Shown here: piece after piece, positions 32,339 through 40,468 of the stretch
Layout: each line of letters begins with the position of its first letter
Numbering within the stretch: the first letter of the stretch is position 1
Assembly: GCF_001426745.1 (NCBI RefSeq)
Contig: NZ_LMFI01000014.1
Span: 114,994 to 178,993 of the forward strand
Reading direction: 5' to 3'
DNA from: Nocardioides sp. Root140
GTDB taxonomy: Bacteria; Actinomycetota; Actinomycetes; Propionibacteriales; Nocardioidaceae
Length of the DNA: 64,000 bases
Translations under genes and position numbers: made by a program
Notes under the pieces: model-generated
The model's database searches: none
Told to the model about the DNA's origin: nothing
Seen by the model: only the letters and a program-made list of their open reading frames with translations

Positions 32339-32911
32339 ATGAACGCCATCCGCCGTACCCGACCCGCCTCGGGCCGCCCAGCCCGCCGCTCGACCCGACG
32401 CGGCGCCCGACTGATCGCCGTCCTCGCCTCGATGCTGGCCCTGGTGTTCACCACCGTGAGCACGCCCTCCGCCACCGCACTGCCGGCCTGGCGCGACACG
32501 GGCGCGTCGTGGAACAACCCGGTGGACGGTACGACGAGGGTCGTCGGCCTGCGCTACGCCACACATCCCCACTTCGACCGTGTCGTGATCGACCTCCGCG
32601 GCATCATCCCGGACTGGAGCACCAACTACCAGCGCATCTTCCGCTACGAGGGCAGTGGCGCACTGGTGCCGATCAGGGGCGCGTCGGGCCTGAACCTGAC
32701 CATGATGGCGGCCGGCCACACCTACTCGGGCCGCAACGTCTACACCGGTCCCCGGATCGCCCGACCAGGCTTCGTCACCCTCAAGGCACTCGCCCTCACC
32801 GGTGACTTCGAGGGCTACGTCAACTTCGGGTTCGCCCTGCGGCACCGGGCGTCGTACCGCATCTTCGCCCTGCACAGCCCTCAACGACTGGTGATCGACT
32901 TCCGCCACTGA
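32339..32911 (+). CDS. Secreted AMIN-like domain protein
   Basis: A 190-residue exported protein. A long Arg-rich N-region (RRSTRRGARLIAVLASM) precedes the hydrophobic core, and the signal is cut near SATA, which suggests a Sec or Tat type signal. The remaining ~140 residues resemble AMIN-like domains of actinobacterial secreted proteins: VVGLRYATHPHFDRVVIDLRG near the start and FALHSPQRLVIDFRH at the very end. Such domains are thought to bind envelope components; no enzyme motif is present. The start ATG at 32339 follows GGGAG. It stands alone between the panB repeat cluster and a convergent small gene. Confidence 0.72.
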   Translation: MNAIRRTRPASGRPARRSTRRGARLIAVLASMLALVFTTVSTPSATALPAWRDTGASWNNPVDGTTRVVGLRYATHPHFDRVVIDLRGIIPDWSTNYQRIFRYEGSGALVPIRGASGLNLTMMAAGHTYSGRNVYTGPRIARPGFVTLKALALTGDFEGYVNFGFALRHRASYRIFALHSPQRLVIDFRH

Positions 32912-32915
32912 GGCG

Positions 32916-33179
32916 TCAGGACCAGTCGAAGAGGATGCTGCCGCCGAGGAGGGCCACGAACCAGAAGGCGATCGCCACCACGGCCAGTGCCGGCAGGCGC
33001 TTGGGGTGCGGGGTCCACCACACGCAGGCGGTGACCAGGAACCCGACCCAGACCAGGAGCAGCACGACCACGGCCCACCACGGCGCGACCAACCCGCTGG
33101 CGCCGTACAGGAACAGGGCGCACGCGAGTCCGCCCATGCCGACGAAGGGCCAGGGCGATGCGGGAACGTTGCGACTCAC
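32916..33179 (-). CDS. Small three-helix membrane protein
   Basis: An 87-residue protein with three hydrophobic helices (PFVGMGGLACALFLYGASG, WAVVVLLLVWVGFLVTACVW, ALAVVAIAFWFVALLGGSILF). It resembles widespread unnamed actinobacterial membrane proteins (DUF2530-like, weak). The start is the GTG at 33179; TAGGTT lies 7 nt before it on the minus strand and no Shine-Dalgarno is seen, so it is probably leaderless. It converges with the AMIN-like gene with only 4 bp between. Confidence 0.65.
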   Translation of the reverse strand: MSRNVPASPWPFVGMGGLACALFLYGASGLVAPWWAVVVLLLVWVGFLVTACVWWTPHPKRLPALAVVAIAFWFVALLGGSILFDWS

Positions 33180-33186
33180 GGCGCCG

Positions 33187-33192
33187 AACCTA
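33187..33192 (-). promoter_or_regulatory. -10 box for leaderless small membrane gene
   Basis: On the minus strand TAGGTT is followed by CGGCGCC (7 nt) and the GTG at 33179, the leaderless pattern seen repeatedly in this window. Confidence 0.5.
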
Positions 33193-33284
33193 CCGTGCTG
33201 CCCGGGCGGTCGACGTGACCACCATGGCCTGCCGTCGGTCGATCAGCACCCGGCCCGGCGAGCTCGCGACCAGTGGTGACGAGG

Positions 33285-33473
33285 TCAGTCCTCCACGGCG
33301 TCGTCGTTCCACTTCGGGTCGTTGTCCCACGACTCGTTGCGCTCCTCGACCTTCTCCAGGGCCCGCGAGGCCTCGGCCGAAGTCGCATAGGGACCGAGGC
33401 GGTCGGCGTTGCGGCAACCGTCCTCACCCTCGACGGTGTGGTGCTTCAGGCAGAACCAGTACTCGTCGCTCAT
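33285..33473 (-). CDS. Small conserved acidic protein
   Basis: A 62-residue soluble protein, MSDEYWFCLKHHTVEGEDG..., with one Cys and a His pair near the N-terminus and an acidic C-terminus (KWNDDAVED). The middle (RLGPYATSAEASRALEKVEERN) looks like a SPOR-like or small helical segment. Proteins like this are common in actinobacteria next to map-like genes (from memory); the function is unknown. Translation is taken from the ATG at 33473, since upstream in-frame sequence is the antisense of map. It is divergent from map with 24 bp between start codons. Confidence 0.7.
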   Translation of the reverse strand: MSDEYWFCLKHHTVEGEDGCRNADRLGPYATSAEASRALEKVEERNESWDNDPKWNDDAVED

Positions 33474-33484
33474 GTCCCTGAAAC

Positions 33485-33490
33485 TACACT
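33485..33490 (+). promoter_or_regulatory. -10 box for leaderless map
   Basis: TACACT, then CGCCGCC (7 nt), then the ATG at 33498. The 24-bp gap to the divergent gene leaves no room for a leader. Confidence 0.6.
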
Positions 33491-33497
33491 CGCCGCC

Positions 33498-34346
33498 ATG
33501 GCCGCAGTAACCCCCGGAGTGATTTCTCCCCGTCGTCCCGTCCCTGCCTCGATCCCGCGGCCCGAGTACGTCGACCGCCCCTCGCCGTCCCCGTTCACCG
33601 GCGAGGAGGTGAAGGACGCCGAGACCATCGAGAAGATGCGCGTCGCCGGAAAGCTGGCCGCGCAGGCCCGCGAGCTGGTCGGCGCGGCGGTGGCTCCAGG
33701 AGTCACCACCGACGAGCTCGACCGCATCGGGCACGAGTTCCTCTGCGACCACGGTGCCTACCCCTCGACCCTGGGCTACCGCGGCTTCCCGAAGTCACTC
33801 TGCTCGAGCGTCAACGAGGTCATCTGCCACGGCATCCCCGACAGCACCGTCGTGCAGGACGGCGACATCGTCAACATCGACATCACCGCGTTCCTCGACG
33901 GCGTGCACGGCGACACCAACGCCACCTTCTTCGCCGGCGAGCCGGACGAGGAGACCCGGCTCCTGGTCGAGCGCACGAAGACCGCCCTCGACCGCGGCAT
34001 CAAGGCGGTGAAGCCCGGCCGGCGGATCAACATCATCGGTCGCGTCATCGAGGCCTACGCGAACCGGTTCGGGTACGGCGTGGTCCGCGAGTTCACCGGC
34101 CACGGCATCGGCACCCACTTCCACAGCGGGCTGGTGGTGCCGCACTACGACGACCCCAACTACGACGACGAGATCCGCGTCGGCATGACCTTCACGATCG
34201 AGCCGATGCTCAACCTCGGCACCCACGAGTGGGACATGTGGGAGGACGACTGGACGGTCGTCACCAAGGACCTGCGTCGCAGCGCCCAGTTCGAGCACAC
34301 CCTGCTGGTCACCGCCGACGGCGCCGAGGTGCTGACCAACCCCTGA
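33498..34346 (+). CDS. map: Type I methionine aminopeptidase
   Basis: A 282-residue pita-bread-fold metalloprotease that removes the initiator Met from nascent proteins. Family contexts for the five metal ligands are visible: NIDITAFLDGVHGDTNATF (two Asp), FTGHGIGTHFHSGLVVPH (His), MTFTIEPMLN (Glu) and the C-terminal FEHTLLVT (Glu). The N-terminal ~40 residues (RRPVPASIPRPEYVDRPSPSP) are the proline-rich extension of the actinobacterial long form. The start ATG at 33498 has no Shine-Dalgarno but a -10 box 7 nt before. It converges with the TPR gene with 3 bp between stop codons. Confidence 0.95.
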   Translation: MAAVTPGVISPRRPVPASIPRPEYVDRPSPSPFTGEEVKDAETIEKMRVAGKLAAQARELVGAAVAPGVTTDELDRIGHEFLCDHGAYPSTLGYRGFPKSLCSSVNEVICHGIPDSTVVQDGDIVNIDITAFLDGVHGDTNATFFAGEPDEETRLLVERTKTALDRGIKAVKPGRRINIIGRVIEAYANRFGYGVVREFTGHGIGTHFHSGLVVPHYDDPNYDDEIRVGMTFTIEPMLNLGTHEWDMWEDDWTVVTKDLRRSAQFEHTLLVTADGAEVLTNP

Positions 34347-34349
34347 CCC

Positions 34350-34790
34350 TCAGGTGAGGTCGTCGTACGAGATGACGCCCGCCTCGGCGAGCTCCCGCTC
34401 CACCCGGAGTACGGCGGTCTCGTGCTCGGGGTCGGCGCTCATCGCGGCGGCGAGGCGCAGGTGTGGCAGCGCGTCGGCAGGTCGTGACTGTCGCTCGAGC
34501 GCACGCCCGAGCGTGTGCCGCGCCCAGACGTCGGAGGGGTCTCGCTCGACGAGGACTCGCAGGTCGGCCTCGGCCTTCTGCAGCTGGACCCGCATGTAGT
34601 AGGCCCAGGCCCGCAGCGTCAGCAGCGAGTTGGCCTCCGGCTCGGCCTCGATGGCGGGCTCGAGGATCTCGAGGGCCTCGCGGGGAGCGCGCTGCTCGAG
34701 CAGCTCCCAGGCCCGGTGGTAGGCGTCGGAGGGATGCGAGGCCTGTCCCGGGAACATGATCAGCGGGATGGGGATCTCCTGGTCGTCCAC
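34350..34790 (-). CDS. TPR-repeat protein
   Basis: A 146-residue soluble protein made of about three tetratricopeptide-like helix pairs: AYHRAWELLEQRAPREALEILEPAIEAEPE, SLLTLRAWAYYMRVQLQKAEADLRVLVERDP and WARHTLGRALERQSRPADALPHLRLAAAMSADP (each read in parts). It should serve as a protein interaction scaffold; the partner is unknown. The start is placed at the GTG at 34790 because GAAGGAG lies 5-12 nt upstream; an in-frame ATG 48 nt further upstream lacks one. Next to it on the other strand lies the RNase P RNA. Confidence 0.75.
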   Translation of the reverse strand: MDDQEIPIPLIMFPGQASHPSDAYHRAWELLEQRAPREALEILEPAIEAEPEANSLLTLRAWAYYMRVQLQKAEADLRVLVERDPSDVWARHTLGRALERQSRPADALPHLRLAAAMSADPEHETAVLRVERELAEAGVISYDDLT

Positions 34791-34866
34791 TGCTGCTCCT
34801 TCGTCGTCGCTGTGGCTCACCCACCCAACATCGCCCATCCGGCCCGCATTCCTCTACCCTTGAGGC

Positions 34867-35280
34867 GCGGATGGGCTGGCCGGGCGACCGCGTTCGTCTC
34901 CTCACGGAGGCGGCCGAGGAAGGTCCGGGCTCCACAGAGCAAGGTGGTGGGCAACACCCACCCGGGGTGACCCGCGGGAAAGTGCCACAGAAAACAGACC
35001 GCCCGCTCTCACGAGCGGGTAAGGGTGAAACGGTGGTGTAAGAGACCACCAGCGTGCCGGGTGACCGGTGCGGCTAGGTAAACCCCACCTGGAGCAAGAT
35101 CAAGAAGCCACTCCCCTTCGGAGGAATGGTGCGCACACGTTCGAGGGCTGCTCGCCCGAGTGTGCGGGTAGATCGCCCGAGGCTGTCGGCAACGGCAGCC
35201 CTAGATGGATGGTCGCCAACCGGGGCCACGCAAGGAACCCCGGCGAACAGAACCCGGCCTATGAGCCAGCCCGTCCGCCC
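34867..35280 (+). ncRNA. rnpB: RNase P RNA, bacterial class A
   Basis: The catalytic RNA of RNase P, which cuts the 5' leader from pre-tRNAs. Conserved segments: GAGGAAGGTCCGGGCTCC at 34916-34933 with CACAGAGCAAGGTGG after it (P3/P4 side), AGTGCCACAGAAAACAGACC near 34980, GGGTGAAACGG, GGTAAACCCC near 35077, and GAACAGAACCCGGCCTA near the 3' end (P4 partner). Ends were set from the P1 helix, where 34867-34880 (GCGGATGGGCTGGC) pairs with 35265-35278 (one G-T wobble). The exact 5' and 3' termini may differ by a few bases. The length of ~414 nt fits actinobacterial rnpB. Confidence 0.93.
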
Positions 35281-35303
35281 ACCAGGCACCACCCTGTGGC
35301 GGC

Positions 35304-36752
35304 TCAGCCGGTGACGAACCGGATCGACCGGGACTTCAGGTCCACGGACTCGAGCTTGACCGACACCTGCTCGCCGAGCGGCAGCGCGCCGGACGACGAG
35401 GTGACGCTCGCCTCGATCGCCGGATCCTGCACGGTGATGTCGCCCTTGTGGTCGTCCTTGTCGTCGATCTCGACCACTACGGCGTCGAAGGACTCCCCCA
35501 CGCGTGGCTGGAGTACGGCGGCCTCCACGAGGTTCAACACGGCATTCTCGTACTGGTTGGCGATCCGGCCCGAGTCACGCATCGTCTCGGGCACCTCGGT
35601 CAGCTTCTCGATCACCCAGGCCGGCACCTCCTCGTCGGCGCACAGCGCGACACAGATCTCGCCGGCGTACCGGTCGACGAGCCGGCGCAGCGGCGCGGTG
35701 ACGTGGGCGTACTCCGACGCGATCGCCGAGTGCCGCGGCTGGGCGGGCAGCTCGCCGTTGAAGCCGACGTACCCGCTGCCGCGCAGCAGGGAGGTGCAGG
35801 CCACCACCATGGCCGCGTGGTTGGGCTTGGTCGGGTCGAGGCTGCGGATGAACTCGGGGTACTCGAGCTCGGCGGGCCACTCGATCTTGAGGGCCTTGGC
35901 GGTGCGGTGCAGCCGCTTGACGTCGCGCGGGTCCGCGGGAGGCAGCGTGCGCAGCAGGCCGACCCGGGCGTAGACCATCAACGACGCGGCGGCCATGCCG
36001 GTGAGCAGCGAGATCTGCGCGTTCCACTGCTCGACCGGGTGCTGGGCGCGGAACTCGAGCCGCCACTGGTCGCCGTCGATGTCGATCTCCTGCTCAGGCA
36101 GGGGAAGGGACACGCCGCCACGCGCGGCTTCACGCTCGAGCCGGAGCTCGCCCACCTCCTTGAGCAGGCCGAAGACCTCGTCGGCGCTCCCGTCGTCGAT
36201 CGACTTCTGGACGTCGGCGTAGTTGAGCTTCGCGCGCGACTTCACCGTGGCCCGGACCACCTCGACCTTGGTGCCCTCGCCGGTCTTGTCGACGTCGATC
36301 GTCCAGAGCAGGGCGGGCCGCACCTGGTCGGGCAGCAGGGACCCGGCGTCCTCGGAGATCACCTTCGGGTGCAACGGGATCTTGGAGTCCGCGCCGTACA
36401 ACGTCTCGCCGCGTCGGTTGGCCTCGACGTCGACCGGGTCGCCGGGCGTGATGAACGCGGCCAGGTCGGCGATCGCGTAGAACACGCGGTAGCCGTCGCC
36501 GTCACGCTCGATGTGGAGGGCCTGGTCGAGGTCCATCGCGCTCTCGGGGTCGATGGTGATGAACGGGATCGCCGTCTTGTCCAGCTCGGGCAGGCGCGGG
36601 TTGGCCGCGGCCTCGGCCGCCGCCTTCTCGACCTCGGGCGGGAACTCCGCAGAGACATGCATCTCCGCCTGGATCGCCGCGATGCCCTCACGGAGGCTCT
36701 GGGCGGCGACGCCGTCGTGGGTGGACCGGACTCTCACAACTCTGCTCGGCAT
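35304..36752 (-). CDS. RNB-domain exoribonuclease (RNase II/R family)
   Basis: A 482-residue protein dominated by an RNB catalytic domain, which degrades single-stranded RNA processively 3' to 5'. The four-Asp active site region is FITIDPESAMDLDQALHIE. Further RNB features are YRVFYAIADLAAFITPGDPVD, PLHPKVISEDAGSLLPDQ and, at the end, EYAHVTAPLRRLVDRY. The N-terminal cold-shock domains and a typical C-terminal S1 domain of full RNase R (~800 aa) are missing, as in short actinobacterial forms; the C-terminal ~80 residues may be a reduced OB fold. The ATG at 36752 is used. It converges with rnpB. Confidence 0.88.
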   Translation of the reverse strand: MPSRVVRVRSTHDGVAAQSLREGIAAIQAEMHVSAEFPPEVEKAAAEAAANPRLPELDKTAIPFITIDPESAMDLDQALHIERDGDGYRVFYAIADLAAFITPGDPVDVEANRRGETLYGADSKIPLHPKVISEDAGSLLPDQVRPALLWTIDVDKTGEGTKVEVVRATVKSRAKLNYADVQKSIDDGSADEVFGLLKEVGELRLEREAARGGVSLPLPEQEIDIDGDQWRLEFRAQHPVEQWNAQISLLTGMAAASLMVYARVGLLRTLPPADPRDVKRLHRTAKALKIEWPAELEYPEFIRSLDPTKPNHAAMVVACTSLLRGSGYVGFNGELPAQPRHSAIASEYAHVTAPLRRLVDRYAGEICVALCADEEVPAWVIEKLTEVPETMRDSGRIANQYENAVLNLVEAAVLQPRVGESFDAVVVEIDDKDDHKGDITVQDPAIEASVTSSSGALPLGEQVSVKLESVDLKSRSIRFVTG

Positions 36753-36849
36753 GTGGCCACCCTAGCCATCCGAAGAGTCTGGAAAGGGACGTGACGCGGT
36801 CGCGAGAGCCCCGGTGACCGGCGTTACGGCGCAATCGGGCGTGATTCCC

Positions 36850-36855
36850 TACGCT
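36850..36855 (+). promoter_or_regulatory. -10 box for leaderless yaaA
   Basis: TACGCT followed by GTGCGG (6 nt) and the GTG at 36862. This supports the second of two nearby GTG codons as the start. Confidence 0.5.
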
Positions 36856-36861
36856 GTGCGG

Positions 36862-37677
36862 GTGCTGATCCTGCTTCCGCCCAGTGAGGGCAAGACCGCG
36901 CCGCGACGCGGCAAGGCCCTTGACCTCGCCTCCCTCGGCTCCCCGTCGCTCACCTCCGCACGCGAGCAGGTCCTCGACGCCCTGGTCTCCCTGTGTGCCG
37001 ACGGACAGGATCCGGCCACCCCGGTGCAGAACGGCCTGCTCGTCGAGCGGGCCGCCGCCACCCTCGGCCTCGGCGCCACGCAGCTCGACCTGGTCGCGCT
37101 CAACGCCGGCCTGCGTACGGCGCACACTGCCCGCGCCGACCGCATCTACACCGGCGTGCTCTACGACGCCCTCGACTTCGCCAGCCTCTCGACCGCGGCC
37201 AGGCGTCGCGCAACGTCACGGGTGGGCATCATGTCGTCCCTCTTCGGACTGGTCCGGCCGGGCGACGCGATCCCGGCGTACCGCCTCTCGGGCGACGCCG
37301 TACTCCCCCAACTTGGCTCTGTGGCAGGGTTCTGGCGCGAGAACCTCGAGCCGACGGTGCTCGACGCCCTCGGGTCAGGCCTGCTGGTCGACCTGCGGTC
37401 CGGCATGTACGCCGCGTTCTGGAGGCCGTCCCGCGACCTCGCGAAGCGCGTGGCGACCGTCCGCGTGCTCCACGAGCACAACGGCACCCGCAAGGTGGTC
37501 AGCCACTTCAACAAGGCGACCAAGGGCCGCATCGTCCGCGCGGTGCTGGAGGACGGCGGCAACCCGCGGACTCCGGGGGCCTTCGCCGATCTGCTGCGTG
37601 ACCTCGGTTGGAAGGTCGAGGAGTCCGCACCCGGCGCCAAGGGTGTGCAGCTCGACGTGGTCGTCGACGAGATCTGA
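36862..37677 (+). CDS. yaaA: YaaA family (DUF328) peroxide stress protein
   Basis: A 271-residue protein of the YaaA family. The start LILLPPSEGKT is the family signature, and later blocks RIYTGVLYDALDF, VGIMSSLFGLVRPGDAIPAYRL, FWRENLEP and VVSHFNKATKGRIVRAVL agree. In E. coli YaaA limits free iron and DNA damage under peroxide stress and binds DNA; the molecular action here is inferred from that. The GTG at 36862 is chosen from the -10 spacing and from the usual M-L-I-L-L-P-P start of homologues. A GTG two codons upstream is the alternative. Confidence 0.85.
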   Translation: MLILLPPSEGKTAPRRGKALDLASLGSPSLTSAREQVLDALVSLCADGQDPATPVQNGLLVERAAATLGLGATQLDLVALNAGLRTAHTARADRIYTGVLYDALDFASLSTAARRRATSRVGIMSSLFGLVRPGDAIPAYRLSGDAVLPQLGSVAGFWRENLEPTVLDALGSGLLVDLRSGMYAAFWRPSRDLAKRVATVRVLHEHNGTRKVVSHFNKATKGRIVRAVLEDGGNPRTPGAFADLLRDLGWKVEESAPGAKGVQLDVVVDEI

Positions 37678-37678
37678 C

Positions 37679-37694
37679 GCGCTCGTCCGAGCGC
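37679..37694. terminator. Hairpin between convergent yaaA and phosphatase genes
   Basis: GCGCTCG-TC-CGAGCGC, a perfect 7-bp stem with a 2-nt loop, sits between the two convergent stop codons (37677 and 37698). It can act in both directions; there is no T-run. Confidence 0.45.
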
Positions 37695-37697
37695 CGG

Positions 37698-38483
37698 TCA
37701 GAGGCGTGAGGGCGGGAGCACCTCGGCGCCGGGACGCGCGTTGTAGAGCCGCATGGATGCCATCCGCTCGGCGCCGTCGGGGCCGCCGTCGAAGAACGAC
37801 AGCACCGTCACCGAGGCCGGGGTCAGCTCCATGCGGTAGACCGCCTCGAGAGGCGCGCCGACCACGTGGGCGACCAGGGTCTTGATCGGCGTCACGTGGC
37901 TGACCACGACGACGGTCTTGCCTCCGTGGTTCGCGATCAGCCGGTCGAGGGCGGCGAGCACCCGCTCCTCCACCTGGCGGAACGACTCCCCGCCACCGGG
38001 GGCGACGTCGAGCGAACCCAGCCAGGCGTCCATCTCGTCCTTGTGCCTCTCGGCCACCTCGGCGAAGGTCAGGCCGTCCCAGGTGCCGAACTCCATCTCG
38101 GCAAAACCGTGCTCCTCCTCGATGTCACGCCCCAGCACCTCGGCGACGATCTCCGCCGACTCACGGGTGCGTCGTACCGGCGAGGCGACCACGGCGGCGA
38201 CGTCGCCGGCCAGCGGCGCCAGCCACTCGGCCGTCGCCCGGACCTGCTCGCGGCCCAGGTCGCTGAGGCCCGGGTTGGAGCTGGCCAGGCCGCCGGAGAA
38301 GCGCTTGTCGACCGTGTGCGGGGTGACGCCGTGGCGCACCAGGATCACCGTCGTCGGCGGGCCACCCGGGTGTGACCAGCCGCGGTGTCCGGCATCGTCG
38401 GAGGCGGGCGCATCGGAGGCCGGGTCCTCGATCTCCTCGATCAGGGAGTCGGCAGGCCCGGTCCCCGGAAGCTGGTCACTCAC
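37698..38483 (-). CDS. Histidine phosphatase family protein
   Basis: A 261-residue protein of the phosphoglycerate-mutase-like superfamily. The phospho-acceptor motif LVRHGVTPHT places the nucleophile at His51. The partner Arg and acid/base are in SPVRRTRESAEIV and FAEMEFGTWDGLTF, and the second His is in VVSHVTPIKTLV. The N-terminal ~40 residues are acidic and disordered. In M. tuberculosis the equivalent locus encodes an RNase HI domain fused to this phosphatase (from memory); here no RNase H domain is present. The substrate is uncertain (alpha-ribazole phosphate, phosphosugars or others). It is followed upstream by the zinc-ribbon gene. Confidence 0.85.
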   Translation of the reverse strand: MSDQLPGTGPADSLIEEIEDPASDAPASDDAGHRGWSHPGGPPTTVILVRHGVTPHTVDKRFSGGLASSNPGLSDLGREQVRATAEWLAPLAGDVAAVVASPVRRTRESAEIVAEVLGRDIEEEHGFAEMEFGTWDGLTFAEVAERHKDEMDAWLGSLDVAPGGGESFRQVEERVLAALDRLIANHGGKTVVVVSHVTPIKTLVAHVVGAPLEAVYRMELTPASVTVLSFFDGGPDGAERMASMRLYNARPGAEVLPPSRL

Positions 38484-38508
38484 CGGCCAGACCTCACGGA
38501 CCGGCGCC

Positions 38509-39249
38509 TCACAGACCGGACTCGGCGGTGCGCACCAGGATCCGCGAGCACTCCTCGCAGCGCACGACCTCGTCGGCGGGGGCCTTGGCGATCACGCCGA
38601 GGTCCGCGGCATTGAGCTTCATGTTGCAGCCGCCGCACTGGCGGGCGCGGAGCTCAGCGGCACCGACGCCCTGCTTCTCGCGGATCCGCTCGTAGAGGGC
38701 GAGCAGGTCGTCGGGGAGCCCGTCGATGGCTGCGGCACGGTCGGCCACGAGCACCTCGAGCGATGCGTTGACCTCGGTGGACTTGGTGTCGCGAGCCTCG
38801 GACAGGGTGACCAGCTTGGCCACCACGTCGGTCTCCTCGCGCTCGGCCCGGACCAGCTCGGCCTGCGCCTCCTCGAGCTTTTCCATCACCTCGAGCTCTT
38901 CGTCCTCCAGGGTGGAGATGCGGCGTTCGAGGGACTCGAGCTCGTGGTTCATCCGCTGCAGGTCCTTGGGGTTGGTGATCAACCCCTGCTCCACACGGGA
39001 GCGGTCGCGCTCGCGCCGGGTCTTGACCTGCTCGACGTCGAGGTCGGCCTTCTTCTGCTCACGGGTGAGGTCGTCGACCAGGATGCGGGCGTCGCGAACC
39101 CGGTTGTTGAGCGCACGCTGGGTGGACTCGATGGCCGCGATCTCCTTGATCTCCGGCATGGAAGACACCTGGTGGCGCAGCTGGGCCACCCGCGCATCGA
39201 GTGCGGCTACGTCGAGCAGCTTCAGTTGGGAGGACGGATCGGCTTTCAG
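38509..39249 (-). CDS. Coiled-coil zinc-ribbon protein (C4-type, Rv2229c-like), CTG start likely
   Basis: A 246-residue protein: a long antiparallel coiled coil (~10-170, rich in E, K, R, L) followed by a C4 zinc ribbon with ligands in CGGCN and CEECS. The family is conserved in actinobacteria next to Nif3 and is predicted to bind nucleic acids or act as a chaperone-like scaffold. Start choice: reading upstream, the frame is open only to a TAG five codons before a CTG at 39249, and that CTG follows AGGAG with 6-nt spacing. From memory, homologues begin MKADPSxQLKLLDVxALD, which is exactly what translation from this CTG gives. A GTG at 39189 would remove 20 conserved residues. Confidence 0.82.
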   Translation of the reverse strand: MKADPSSQLKLLDVAALDARVAQLRHQVSSMPEIKEIAAIESTQRALNNRVRDARILVDDLTREQKKADLDVEQVKTRRERDRSRVEQGLITNPKDLQRMNHELESLERRISTLEDEELEVMEKLEEAQAELVRAEREETDVVAKLVTLSEARDTKSTEVNASLEVLVADRAAAIDGLPDDLLALYERIREKQGVGAAELRARQCGGCNMKLNAADLGVIAKAPADEVVRCEECSRILVRTAESGL

Positions 39250-39326
39250 CGGAGGCTCCTAGGTGCGGGCGGTACGACGTCGTCGGCGCCTGGCGTGTGA
39301 AATGCGTGCGGGTCGGATGCGTTGGT

Positions 39327-40445
39327 TCAGATGCGGAAGGTCCAGGGGTCCGTGCGGACCTCGCTCACCCGGGAGTCCACCGTATCCCCCAGCTCCTCGG
39401 CCAGCCGCGCCCGCACCACCGGCAGCCACGTGGACTCCGCGGCCCAGTGCGCCACGTCGATCAGCGCCGGCCCGTCCTTCTCGAGGAACTCGGCGGCGGG
39501 GTGGTGCCTCAGGTCGCTGGTCACGTAGACGTCGACGTCGCTCCCGGCCAGTTGATCGAGCAGGAAGTCGCCGGCCCCGCCGCACACCGCCACCCGTCGT
39601 ACGACGCGGTCGGGGTCACCCCCGACGCGCACGCCCTGCTCGGTCTCGGGGAGGGCCTCGGCGACCACCTGGGCGAAGTCGCGCAGCGTGGTCTCCTCGA
39701 TGACGCCGACCCGCCCGGTGCCGGTCGTGGCCAGGCCGGGGTCGGCGAGCTCGGTGACGTCGTACGCCGGTGACTCGTAGGGGTGGTTGGCCAGCATCGC
39801 GTTGACGACCTCACCGCGTCGGCGGCGTGGCAGCACTGCCTCGATGCGGTGCTCGTCGACGACCGCGATGTCCCCGATGGTGCCGATGGTCGGGTCGGAG
39901 CCCTCGAGCGGGCGGAACCTGCCCTGGCCCTCGGTGGTGAAGGAGCAGTGGTCGTAGTTGCCGATGAACCCGGCACCGGCGTCGGCGATCGCGGCCCGCA
40001 CCGGTGCTGCGGCGTCGTGCGGCACGTAGACCACGAGCTTGTCGAGCGACTCCTCCTCGGCGCCGAGGATCGGGGCGAGTTCCTTCAGGCCCAGTGCGGT
40101 GGCCAGCGCCTCCGAGACTCCCGAGTCGGCCTGGTCTGCGTTCGTGTGCGCGGTCAGCAGCGCGCAGCCGCCGGCCGCCAGCGTGGCCAGGGTGCGGCCC
40201 TTCGCGGTGGTCGCCGCGAAGCCGTGCACCGGCTTGAGGAACAGAGGGTGGTGTACGACGAGCAGGTCGGCGCCCCACGCCACGGCCTCCTTCGCGACCT
40301 CGGGCGTCGGGTCGACCGCGAACATGACCTTCTTGACGGTCGCCGCCGGATCGCCGTACACGAGACCGACGGCGTCCCAGTCCTCGGCGGTCCCGGGTGG
40401 GTACCAACCGTGCAGGAGCTCAACCACGTCACCAAGGGTCGTCAT
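39327..40445 (-). CDS. Nif3-like dinuclear metal center protein
   Basis: A 372-residue member of the Nif3/YbgI/YqfO family, with two Nif3 halves around an inserted CutA-like domain (~130-230, LVVYVPHDAAAPVRAAI ... GRFRPLEGSDPTIG), as in the long YqfO form. Metal-binding residues are visible in LLVVHHPLFLKP (His65, His66), AHTNADQADSG and, at the C-terminus, VTSDLRHHPAAEF and LIDVAHWAAES. The function is debated (GTP cyclohydrolase-like or hydrolase). The ATG at 40445 begins MTTLGDVVELLHGWYPP. It probably forms an operon with the zinc-ribbon gene 77 bp downstream. Confidence 0.9.
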   Translation of the reverse strand: MTTLGDVVELLHGWYPPGTAEDWDAVGLVYGDPAATVKKVMFAVDPTPEVAKEAVAWGADLLVVHHPLFLKPVHGFAATTAKGRTLATLAAGGCALLTAHTNADQADSGVSEALATALGLKELAPILGAEEESLDKLVVYVPHDAAAPVRAAIADAGAGFIGNYDHCSFTTEGQGRFRPLEGSDPTIGTIGDIAVVDEHRIEAVLPRRRRGEVVNAMLANHPYESPAYDVTELADPGLATTGTGRVGVIEETTLRDFAQVVAEALPETEQGVRVGGDPDRVVRRVAVCGGAGDFLLDQLAGSDVDVYVTSDLRHHPAAEFLEKDGPALIDVAHWAAESTWLPVVRARLAEELGDTVDSRVSEVRTDPWTFRI

Positions 40446-40468
40446 GGCGACAGGTTAATGGGCAGGTC

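Noticed and set aside
33474..33752. In-frame extension of the 62-residue protein to 155 residues
   Set aside because: It would overlap map on the opposite strand and the extra residues show no family features; the ATG at 33473 gives a compact protein.
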